Shown: positions 41,301 through 53,300 of the stretch, one piece after another | Layout of the letters: every line of letters starts with the position of its first letter | Position numbering within the stretch: position 1 is the stretch's first letter | Origin: Atopsyche davidsoni | Taxonomy: Eukaryota > Arthropoda > Insecta > Trichoptera > Hydrobiosidae | Direction of reading: 5' to 3' | Assembly: GCA_022113835.1 (NCBI GenBank) | Contig: JAILWY010000001.1 | Coordinates: 1,798,001 to 1,862,000, forward strand | DNA: 64,000 bases | The notes under the pieces: generated by a model | Told to the model about the DNA's origin: nothing | Database searches by the model: none | The model's input: only the letters and a program-made list of their open reading frames with translations | Program-made: the position numbers and the translations under genes

Positions 41301-44300
41301 CGTCTATTTGTAGAATGCCTATACACTGCTATTAATAAAATTATATATCTTACGTTTAAGTTCTTTTTATTAGAGATCGTTTTTTAATGTTGGATATTCG
41401 GAATTTATGTGAAGCTTTTGGTAGAGCTTTGCAAGCCTTCGTGCTGAAAACAGCGAGACGATGTTGCAGAATCTCTGTATGTTTTAACTAATTTCAAATA
41501 AAAAGCTTGCATCATTCTTTCAGAAACTATAAAATGAAATTTTTCTAGCCATTATTAATTTGTGATCAAAGCATTGCATTACCTGTTTAAAAAGTTTGAT
41601 GATTTTAATGAAATGTGATATTTCAGTTGCTTGATGTTGTGCTCTGTGTTCCAGGATGATGCAGCGGGCTGAGCAGGAGAACGACTACATCAACGTCAAC
41701 TGCGTGGACCCCCTGGGCAGGAGCGCCCTGCTGATGGCCATCGACAACGAGAACCTGGAGATGGTGGAGCTGCTCATCGAGCACCGAGTCCAGACCAGGG
41801 ACGCGCTGCTCCACGCTATCTCCGAGGAGTTCGTGGAGGCTGTGGAGGCGCTGCTGGACCACGAGGAGACGAGACACAAGTTCGGAGAGCCGCACGTAAG
41901 AAACACTAATATCTTATTTATTTGTAAGATTTTTTTATCAGATTAATATATATATACTAGCAATGTAGCCCGTCATAAAATGACGTATTTGATGAATATT
42001 GAAATTTGCTAAAGCATATTTTAAAGTTTATGAATGAAAATATTATCCTATCGTCTTGAAATTCGGCACATAGCTGCGGAAAAATTTACTTAACCTATGT
42101 GCAAAAAATCAGCGTTGTATCTTTTAAGATATTCTATACAGAACGGAAAAATGAAACATACATACATACATACAAACACACAATGGCTATTATTATAGTA
42201 GATATTGGTAGTACGCATTAATTTTAAGGATTTTTTATGGATTAAAAAAAATTATGGATTCCATCCCAAAAGAACTGTTCGTCTTTTGAAGCCAAGAAAG
42301 AATCAAGCCAATTTTTGATACCCTGTTCAGAAGTGAAGCGTATTCCAGAAAGGGCACTCTGCATCGATCGAAACAAGTGGTAGTCGGAAGGGGCAAGGTC
42401 TGGGCTATAAGGCGGGTGAGGCAGAACTTCCCATTCACTGTTTTCCAAATATGTTTTAACCGGTTTAGCAACATGTGGCCGAGATTTTATTTCGACGTCT
42501 CTCGGCTTCAATTCATGTGGCACCCAATTTCCTTGCTTTTAAATCATTCCCAACACTTTTAAGCGTCTCGAAATGGTTGCTTGATCAACTCCTAATGATT
42601 CTGCTAGGTCTGCTTGCGTTTGAAATGCCTCTAATTCTTCATCTTCGATTTTTTTGGTTGGCCTGGACGTTCTGTGTCATCCACATTGAAATCACCACTT
42701 TTAAAGCGTCGAAACCAGTACTCACACGTTTGTTGCGATGGAGCATGTCCACCATAAACTTCACAAAGCAATCGGTGACAGCTGCTTTTTTCTTCCAATT
42801 GAAACAGATTGCGTTTTGTTGGTACAAAAGTTGACATGTTGAGAGCTCAAAAAAAAATGTTGTATACACTTCAGCGATATGACATATACGCAACAATAAC
42901 GCTTCACAATGAAGTAAATTGAAGTATAGCAGATGCGATTCAATACTAGTAACGCCATCTCTTAGAAAATCCTTTAAATTAACGCATACTACTAATATAA
43001 TTTTATTGATTATTAAGTCGAGCGAGTGTGACGTCACGACAGTCGCCCTCGTCGGAAATAACGGCTATTCTATTCAATGCGAGCGATTGACTCGGATACT
43101 TTGATTCGTTCGCTTCATATAAAACAGGAACATCTGAGATAAAATCAAAGCATCCTGCAGTAATTATAGCTTACTGATTAGGGATGGGGGAAAACTCGAA
43201 TAAATACAATGGAATTGTCGATAATTTGCAGCAATCGATTATTTTGAAAATGGATGTAAGATGATCAATTTGTTTTTAAATAATATTTATGAAAAAAATT
43301 AATAGAGCTTTGACTCGATTACTTTTTTATTTAACATCAAAAATTACACTTTGATCAATTTCGTCCGCCTGTAACCACCGTTATATGTGCCAATTAATAC
43401 TGGTTGAAGTAAAATAAATAATTTTAAATGATATCGTTCTAAGATAGTTTTACGTCACAAAATTACAATTATAAATAATAACTATTCCTAATTTTTCATG
43501 GCCATTTTCCCATACGTTTAAAAATCAATACTTGCAGATAACCAAATACGGCCAAATATATTATACGGAATGGATTTTTTAGCTCCATTTTACATAGTTT
43601 TACAATAAGTATAAAACGTGAATAGCCGAATTACTAGAAGACTACGATCAAGGGTTACTTCTTAAGACTTAAGACTTAAATCTCCTAGCCATTTGGCTAT
43701 TCATATTTATTGTTTAAAAATGAGTGGTAACAAATTGACCCAGCCTGCCGTAAATATTTTGAAGTAGATTTTTTCGCATGAGAAAACAGTTCAAAGCTTT
43801 TTACGAATGTTTACATTATACATTCACAATAATTGAACATATCACAACAAACTTATATGCCCTTCACGTTATCAACTATGTTTCGGTTTTGGTATTCCAA
43901 ACCAGAACTCTGCTGCAGTTGCTGCCCAACGGCTCCAGGTCCTCCCGGGAAACCATCTGCTCCAATAAATCACTTCCGTGAAAACAAGATCCTGAATAAT
44001 TCGTGAACCTCGCATTCGGACACTTCTTCAGCAGATTCACGTGCACGGCAAACCCAGACATTTTCAACGGAAACTCATTATAATCCCCGCTTCCGTAGCT
44101 GAAACCTACTACTCTTCTTCTATCAGCATCGAGGAGAGGTCTATCCACCGATACGCCATCAGCCAAACCGACCGCCCACACGCCAACTTTTTTGATCCTC
44201 CTCATCTTGTTGAAGACTTCCATTGAATACGTGTTTCCTTCGTCCATAAAAAAGACTATGCCGTCGTCAAATTTTCGTCTCACCCATTGCAGACCAGCAT

Positions 44301-47300
44301 TTTTTAGCTTCGCTTCTGGTATCAAATCGAATGAACTCTCGTCCAGATCGCTTCTGTACTCCGTGTCGATGACTATGTGGCTGTAGCCGGCTCTGATCTC
44401 ATGGAGTATGTCGTTTATCTCCCGGTTGATGTTTCTGCCGTCCTCCACCACAACCCAGTGGATGTTGTGCACCAGCATCACAGTTTGGGAGAGTCTGGTT
44501 AACTCCGCCACTTGCGCGTTGCTCTTCTGAGTCGAAGTGATGGCGATGACTGTGGGCCGAGTGACTTTAGTGCGATAACTATCGTACAGACATTTTAAGG
44601 TGCTGTTGTTGGACATGAGAAATATGATGAAAAAAGCACATAGGATGCTGTAAAAAATACATAGCATTTTGGGTATTTTCACGTAGTTATTTAATTCCGA
44701 CATTTTTATAATACGAATTTATTTAATTTCAATGAGCATAAATACTGCCAATTTTAAAATGTATCACAATGGATGACAGGCCAACGATTCATTTTTGTTT
44801 TATTTGAAACAAAAAAAAGGAAAGGTGCGTTCGAAGTTTTCTGTCTTTACTAGTGATATCAACAATGTTCTCAAAAATTATATATATAGAAAACAATCAA
44901 ATGGTAAAAAATATATATTTCTAATGCAAAAAAATACGAAATGAATTTCCAGTTTTAAAATTAAAAAAATTACTAAGAATACTTTGAAACTAATTTTTAC
45001 AAGTTATTAAAGCTTTCAGAGACGATAAGAAAAATAAGAAAATAGCTAAAAGCAAAAAGCTTAACTAAAATTATAAATTAATGAGAATAATTTACACCAA
45101 TATTACAAAGTTTATAGTTTATAATTATAGGGATATAATTTATTCGCTTTTTTATTTCTCTGTTTAATTACTAAATATTATTTTTTTTCATAACATTTTA
45201 TTATAAACTTAAACATTTTTTATCGATGTCGCACAGCAGCGGGCACACGTAAAATGGTCGGCGGGCGCCATGGTGCCCGCGGGCACAGGGTTGGGGACCA
45301 CTGTAACATAGGCTAATAACAATAAATCGATGTTTTTTCTTTCTAAAATACATTGCATCTTAATTACTAGTTTTTACTACCTTTTGATTTTGTAGCTTGC
45401 TACAGAAGGATATCAGATCTTAACGCCAGGGCTTTGTAAGTAAAGGATTTATAATAATGCTCGGGCAGCAGCAATATAAAACTGTGGTGTGGAAGGAACC
45501 GGGGACCCGCCATGAACACTGGCCCAGCATGAGTATATGCTCAGTGAAATTGTCGCCAGCCTCCTCTGAGAAGAGGCACTTGATGAAGTAGACTCCCTTT
45601 TTTATATCGACGTATCCTAAGTTAGTTTGTTTTTTTGTAGAGTTGGGAAGCTCTTCCCCCGGACACTGCCACATTCACGCCGGACATCACGCCACTCATC
45701 CTGGCCGCGCACAGAGACAACTACGAGATCATCAAGATCCTGCTGGACCGGGGCGCTACCCTGCCCATGCCGCATGACGTCAGGTAAGCCAATTGGCCTA
45801 TCGTTTTTAACTATCCACATTTATCTTGAAATATGCTGATTCCCGAGTGAATCATTATACTAAACTGAATTTTAAATTTCGCGTTAAAATGCCCCGCATT
45901 ACGCGAATTTCTTATTTTAAGAATGTGTATGAACATAATGTAATCATTGACTTCTCTTAACAATTAAAAACAGCGTTGGGTGTTATGAACGTATTTTACA
46001 AGAACGTAAAAGCAACGCTACTCAAAAGACAATAGATGTATTTTTCAGTAAAAATAACATGTAATACTGCATAAAGTGTTCTAAGAATTAAAGTGATTGA
46101 TTCAAATGATTTGTATTTTTTGTATTAAGTTTTGACTATGTATGTATGTTTAATCGTAAACCCCGATATACGCGAATTTCACTTAACTTAACGTATCCCT
46201 CGCGTAAAGCGGGGTATTACTGTATAAATAAATTTGATCAGATAACAAAAAATATGATTACTTGTCATACAAATCCCAATGTTTTTTTTTCTTGTGAGTA
46301 AATAACTCAATTTAATTAATTTTCTCAGGTGTGGTTGTGACGAGTGCGTGACGTCACGCCAAGAAGACTCCTTGCGCCACTCCCGGTCGAGGATCAACGC
46401 CTACCGCGCCCTTGCCAGCCCCAGCCTCATAGCCCTGTCGTCCAAGGACCCCATCCTCACCGCTTTCGAGCTGTCTTGGGAGCTGAGACGGCTGAGCTTC
46501 ATGGAGCACGAGTTCAAGGTCAGCTTCTGCACCGTGTCTTGGAATTTACTACTTGTGCTTGTGTTATGTCCCCCTCTCGGAACGCCACTAGCTTGACTTG
46601 TGACTCCGCGGATGCACAATACTTGATGGACTCTCGTTCACGTTTAAATAATAACAGCTTTCAATACTTTAATTATGAAGTTTATTACACAGACAGACAG
46701 ACAGCGTCTCTTCGGTGGTCAAGCAAGTTATGCTCTGAGCTCTCTGATACATTGGTATATACGGATATATTATAACAAAGGATCGTAGTCCTGCACCTGA
46801 ACAAACATATGGACATACAACAATTGACGCAGCCATTAAGAGTATAATTATACATAAGCAAATAAATGCACAAAAATGTTATTGAAGACCTATATGGTTG
46901 CTTTTACTTAATAATAAAAGATGTAATAACGATGGTACAATAATGGGCATTTGTCCGTTGGAACTGTATTTACACAAGGATAAATAAATGCATAAACGCA
47001 TTTAACAAAAGTTAACTGATATTGAGAAGCGGAGCAAAGTCCACTTCCTTGTACAATGTTTATTTGTAAGACTCTTAACTAAATGATTACAAAATATATT
47101 GAGGTGATTAGGTTGTCACATAACACTTGTTGTGTAATTTACTTGTGATATGTTATTTTCCAATGCAGATAGAGTACCAGGAGCTGCGCAAGCAGTGCCA
47201 AGAGTTCGCCACGGCGTTGCTGGACCACACTCGCAGCTCGCACGAGCTGGAGGTGCTCCTCAACCATGACCCCACGGGGCCCGCCTTCGAGCACGGCGAG

Positions 47301-50300
47301 CGCATGCAGCTCAACCGCCTCAAACTCGCCATCAAGCTGCGCCAGAAGAAGGTGTGATCGACTTGAATACTCATATAATTAACTCTTTGCACTCGAGAGG
47401 TGCGTCTCAGTCAAATTCGATGTGCGGTGATAACTACGAGTATTTATGGTAATATCTTGTTTATGTTTATGTGATCTTGTTCTTTAAAGTTCGTTCCTAA
47501 ACACTGCTTATATAATTTTACAAAGATGATATTGTAGCGGTCAGTGCAAATACACCGCTACATTATTTGACTTGTTAAGCTCCGCCCCTACCGCAGGTAG
47601 AGACTTTCTAATTTTACAACAACCCTACAACCCCAGCGATAACGATACAGAGAGACACAGGCACTCGACCAGTAACCACGTATTATTCTGTCTTGTCCAA
47701 TTCATATAAATAAACGAATGCGCAAACATTTCGCCAGCCTTTTGATCTACATCCATAATCAACAAGCAACATAACATCAACGGCGAAAATATTATCTCCA
47801 TTTCAAACTACGTAAGAATTTCTTATCTAAGATAGGACTGCACCGTGGACTGCAGTCTCAGTTCGACCTTGAAAGCCGTGGTAAAAGGACTAGATGTGTA
47901 CCAAATCAACCCATATATTTTTTGCTTGTACTTCTTATCGTAGTCATTCATTTGAAGGTTCTTATTTGTTTAAACTTATATTGAACTGAGGAATAGACTT
48001 TTTTCTCCCCCACAGTATTAATTAGCATTCCATTCACTTATCGCACCATTATTTTGTTTGCTTTATAATATCTAATACCATTAAGATAATATGTATAATA
48101 AACCCGGCAAAAGACATACTATTGTGATACTTGTCCCGAAAAGCCGGGAATGCATCTCGGCAATTGTTACATGAAATATCATACAAAGCAAAATTACAAA
48201 GACTTATGTTTACGAAATATCTTCGTAAAGATGTAAATATTCATTAAATATTAAAATATAAAAGTTTTATGTGTTCATTCAGAAATTCACCAAAAGCGCT
48301 ACGAAACGCTTCGAGTTGCTGATTAGTCCGCGCGGAAACGGTCTCGAGTGCAAAGGGTTAATATATTTTGTAATTGAAAACCTCCATATCAAAAATTAAG
48401 ATAATCACAAGTGAATCAACGAGAAAAATCATTGAAAAGTTTTTTCACGACACTGCTGGGCAATCCATGCTCACGACTCAACGACTCAAATGCTCTGACT
48501 ATTTGAACTATACCGCTATAACTAAGCGAGAATTTAACTCGTTATATGCAAGTGCAGAACTGATTTACCTGGATAACACGAATACCTGTATAGGGGGAAT
48601 TGTAATCATCAATACTCTGAAATCACTCTAGTATCTTAATTAAATTCAGATTATAATTCATCACTCATAAGCTTCAAGAAATAATAACCATTTAATTGTT
48701 TATTCATACGGTCATTTATTGCATACGGCCATTTATTTTACTGTCTATTGATTATGCCTTCATTAATTTAAGCACTTAGTTTAACCACACACATCAATTC
48801 TAATTCCTATTGCTGCCTATGTGTCTCTTTATGTCTTCTAAAATATTAAATCTAATCACATTTTTTTCTTAATCTTAAGTTTAGTTTGTGTTAGAGAATA
48901 AATACTTTATTTAATGTCTAATCCCCTTGGGTAACAATGCTTAAATTGAATGCTTGCCAGCAACGCGGTCCCAGGTTAGATATTTAATCCGGGCAGAGCG
49001 GTGAATTTTACAGTTTCGTAAACAAATGTAAACCATCTCCAGGCTTAATGGGAGAGAAAACTCTTTGAGAAAAACTCTCTCTGGTTTAATTTTTATGCGA
49101 TTTTCTGGAATACGCTGAGGAGATATCCCAATCTAAACACTGCGGGGATTGCCTTTGATTGCTCTCATCGGCTTCTTTACCCACTTCTCCCTTTGCCGTT
49201 TCCTACTTTTAAAAAGTGGAGTGGTTTTAAACTTTTCGTTTAGTCCTCCGCTAGGGAGAGTCCGAGCCGATATGACCGCAAATAAAAACTGGTTGCAGTT
49301 TGTGGCCCACCCCAACGTCCAGCAGCTGCTGGCGTCCATCTGGTACGAGGGCCTGCCTGGTTTCCGGCGCAAGAACATGCCTCTGCAGGCACTGGAGATC
49401 GTGAGGATCGGCATGATGTTCCCGCTGTTCTCGGCCTCCTACATCCTGGCGCCGCACTCCGCCCTGGGCCGCACCATGCGCAAGCCCTTCATCAAGTTCA
49501 TCTGCCACTCGGCCAGCTATTTCACATTCTTGTGTAAGTAAAAACCCGTGTGATTCTGTGATGTTTACCGTCCGAGGCCCTTGTGCTTGCTACGAGCTAT
49601 AGACCACATATTCAAGGTGTAAAAAAAAAAAGGAAAAAGGATCAACTTTCCCTTCGGTGGTTTTCTTACTAAAACAACAAAAAGTCAAAGCATGTACTTA
49701 AATATATTCATCTTATATAGCGTCTACTATGAAACATGAAACTTCGAGAAAAATGTGTCGTCAAATATTTCTAAATAAATATTTGAAGACTCGCAAGCAT
49801 TCTTGGCATATTTTAAAACGTGTTTCCGACAGTTTAAAGCTGTATTTTTAGCAATTTAACATTCGCCCGAATGAAAAGGGAATTTTCAATGTATTTTTAC
49901 TCTTTCTGGTGTGAAACATATGCGCATGCAAATCTCTCGCCCCAATTACGCGGCGTGGAATATTCCGAAACGAAAATTCTGTTAAATTACCCTTCTTTGT
50001 CCTTATCCCACAGCGGCGCTTTGCGTCCGGTGTTTCTATTAAAACGACAACACTATTGTGTGAAATCCAAATGCGACAGTGCTAACCCGTTAGTGAGTAA
50101 CTAGCAAATAGTGGAATATATAAAATATATTTGTAAAATACAATTGTCCTCTGTGATGTTCTGCGAGCGAGTTTTCGGGGCCAAGAGAGTTCATCTCTAC
50201 AAGCTTGGTTATAGACGACACCTTTGGATTGTGCAGTTGCATATAAACTCTATCATAATATATTGTTTTTATATATATAATGATTTTTTTTTCAGTCATG

Positions 50301-53300
50301 CTGATTTTGGCATCACAGCGGATCGAGTCAGTGATCGGGAGTTGGCTGTGGGGGGAGGAAACCATGGAAGAGGAGGACACCCCGACCAAGAGGGGCTCGC
50401 TGCCTTCTATCGTGGAATGCTTTATACTGGCGTGGGTCAGCGGTAAGAGAAACGCACTTACGTGTTACTCCGAGCGGGAGACTTCCATGCTCAGATAATC
50501 GAAATGAGAAGCCCATAAACACGTTGTTTTATCATAGTAGGAGACTGCGAGGAGAGCGGCAGATAGGCAAACAGTTGAGAACACGGCTGTGCCAAACACC
50601 TTGTGGTATTCAAGGAACATACAAAAAACCTACGTTTTAGACATCTGATAGTTTTGGTAGAGTTTCCTACAGTTTGTGTAATTCAATATTAATTTATATC
50701 AGCTTTCATGTAAATGCCATTTTTTTAAATACGAAGCCGCGTTACAATACAATTTTTATTACAACATATTTCTAACCAAGCCCAGCTTTAGATTTCATTT
50801 AAAGCTGATTAAGGATCCAATTTTTTTAATTGACTTTATATAAAAAAAAGCTTGCTTCCCTAATATCATTCGGGAATAATGTATTCCCAAACAAAGTAAC
50901 AAGTATCGTTGTGAACAATCGAAATATACCCGGACACAATTTTCGATCACTTTTTTTTTTTTTTAAATAACAAACTACAGCCACAACAATTTGTATTTGC
51001 TATTTAGCCTAATAGCTTTACTTCTTAATAACTTTATAAGATTGTTTCTTTATATTTTAATTGTATTATATTTGCATCCAATCTCAACCGGGTCATTCAG
51101 TCACACATGCTTGGAAGTAAATTAACGTCAAGCGACCGCCACGCAAAACGAAGTATTTTTTCTCGCATCAGTTCTACATTATTCAATGAGAACACTGACA
51201 AATATGCCGGGTCTTATGGGCTCTATTTGCCCGGGAGGAGGCCGAGAGCCAGTGGACCCCTCCAAGGTACGACGGGTCTTGTTTCTAACTGTATTACAAA
51301 TCAATACTTCTGATACGTGACGATTATTTTAATAATTTTCCATGTACGATAGAGCTGCCTACACACGCTGCATTACAACTGACTACCAATTTTTAATTAG
51401 CCAACAGCAACCTCTTATTTTATTTGAAATGTAAGCCGGTTACTAAGATTTTTTCTCCCTGCACGTGCATTTATTTATATCACTCGTTACATCTGGAATC
51501 TCTAATGAGCGAAAAGCCGTTTCAGCTATCGGTATGATCAGCTCGGTTACACGGATTTTGCACGTTTAATTACAGTAAAATTATTTAAACATGTGCGCGA
51601 ATCAGATAATATAATTGCTTCAATTAGCGGAGACTGTATTTATTTTTGCCTGGAACTCTGGCCTCGGCTCTGGCATAACCAATATTCTAATTAACTTGAT
51701 GATACCGTCGGCTGTTTTTTTCTCGAATTCCTCCTATTTAAGAATATCAAAGGATAGCTTAAAATCCTTACTTTTAATGGATATTGCCCTAATTAAAAAG
51801 TCTCTTGAGCCGAGTGTGGCGCGACCAGAACCACCTATAAATAAAGCCGGACGACCCTAGATTATTTTCCTTGTTAATAATTATTTTGAAAAAATAATCC
51901 GTTTGTGTTTTTAAGTGACAACAACAAAAAATTCAAAAAATTTGCTAGATTAATTACGACTTCCCTGTTTTTCTTTTTTTTTGGTCTATGTCATATTGAT
52001 CGCATGGCTATGACTTGAAGAAATCACTAGGTTTTGAGAAGCAGACCTGCGATATCCGGCCTGGTGTAGAGGTGGCCCCAGCTATGACCAAGAAGCCTTT
52101 TAGATTAGATTTGACTTTATACGGCTTTGTTTCAAATAAAAAAGATGTCTATTTAGATACATTTAAATGGGAACTTATTTTTCAAGATGATTTTTTATTT
52201 TAAATGTTCCTATTTTACTACGCAATCAAATATTTTTAATGATTATCATGCTCTACAGACATTTGACTATGCGCAAGCTTTTATTTTGTTAAGTACTTTT
52301 TTACTAAATCTGACAATGCTCAAAACAGGTTTTATATTTATTTAATAATGACTCTATTAACATAAATATATTAGGTCGTAAGTTCGTGGACTCCATTTAT
52401 CTCGATGCACCGGTCTCAAAATTTCATGATAGGCCTGATTTCCATCAGAGACTTTAATGACAGCTAAGGTGTATATTTTTCTGTTTACTTGAGTGACCAT
52501 CTATTTATAACACCTGCAGGTCTAATATGGAGTGAAGTAAAACAACTCTGGGATGTGGGTCTGGAGGAGTACGTGAATGATATGTGGAACGTGATAGACT
52601 TTGTGACCAACTCTCTGTACGTGGCCACGGTGGCCTTGAGGATAGTGGCTTACTATAAGGTACAGAAGGAGCTGCTGGCCAAGCTACCCTCCGCCGACCT
52701 ACCCAGAGAGAAGTGGGACGCTTGGGACCCTATGCTGCTCTCTGAGGGCCTCTTCTCCGCTGCCAATATCTTCAGGTAGTTTTCATTTCATTATCACTTT
52801 CCTGTCATAAATATTAAAAACAATTAGTATATTCCTAGTTTAACCATATACAGACATTATATAACTTGAAAAATAATTTGAGATTTTGTTTATGTAAAAG
52901 TATTTTTTTGTAAATTAAAGCAAGCAAATTAAGTGACATTTCTATTACGAAGGAACAGTTTTGTTAATATATGCAAATATTGATAAATCTGTCTGTTATT
53001 TATAAATATTATAATGGAACACTGCCACATAATTTTTATCAAAAATATTATAAACGAAAAGTGTGTACAACCAAATTGAAAAAAAAACCGTACACATTTG
53101 TTTTTTGTTTGTCTTAATTGTTATTAAATTTTTAGCTCCTTAAAATTAGTCTACATTTTCTCCGTAAATCCTCACCTGGGTCCCCTTCAAGTGTCTTTAT
53201 CGAGAATGGTGATGGATATCATGAAGTTTTTCTTTCTCTACGTGCTCGTACTCTTCGCATTTTCGTGCGGTAAGTTATTCGACTCTCAAGTAGATTCATG

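Larger units (their letters stand above)
18107..41654. other. Intron 2 remainder between the listed repeats
   Basis: Apart from the listed elements, AT-rich without supported genes. GC-richer islands without a call: 26550-26760 (a 70-codon open frame at 26573, unidentified), 31350-31500, 32860-33050 and 33930-34150. They are candidate enhancers or conserved elements because they stand out from the surrounding base composition. Confidence 0.5.

Noticed and set aside
46344..46775. 143-codon open frame overlapping exon 5
   Set aside because: It is in a different frame from the clear TRPC exon and shows no family features; a shadow of GC-rich coding sequence.
49149..49298. Open sequence upstream of exon 7 in the same frame
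   Set aside because: The acceptor at 49298 joins exon 6 to FVAHPNV exactly as in the family; the upstream frame is intron.
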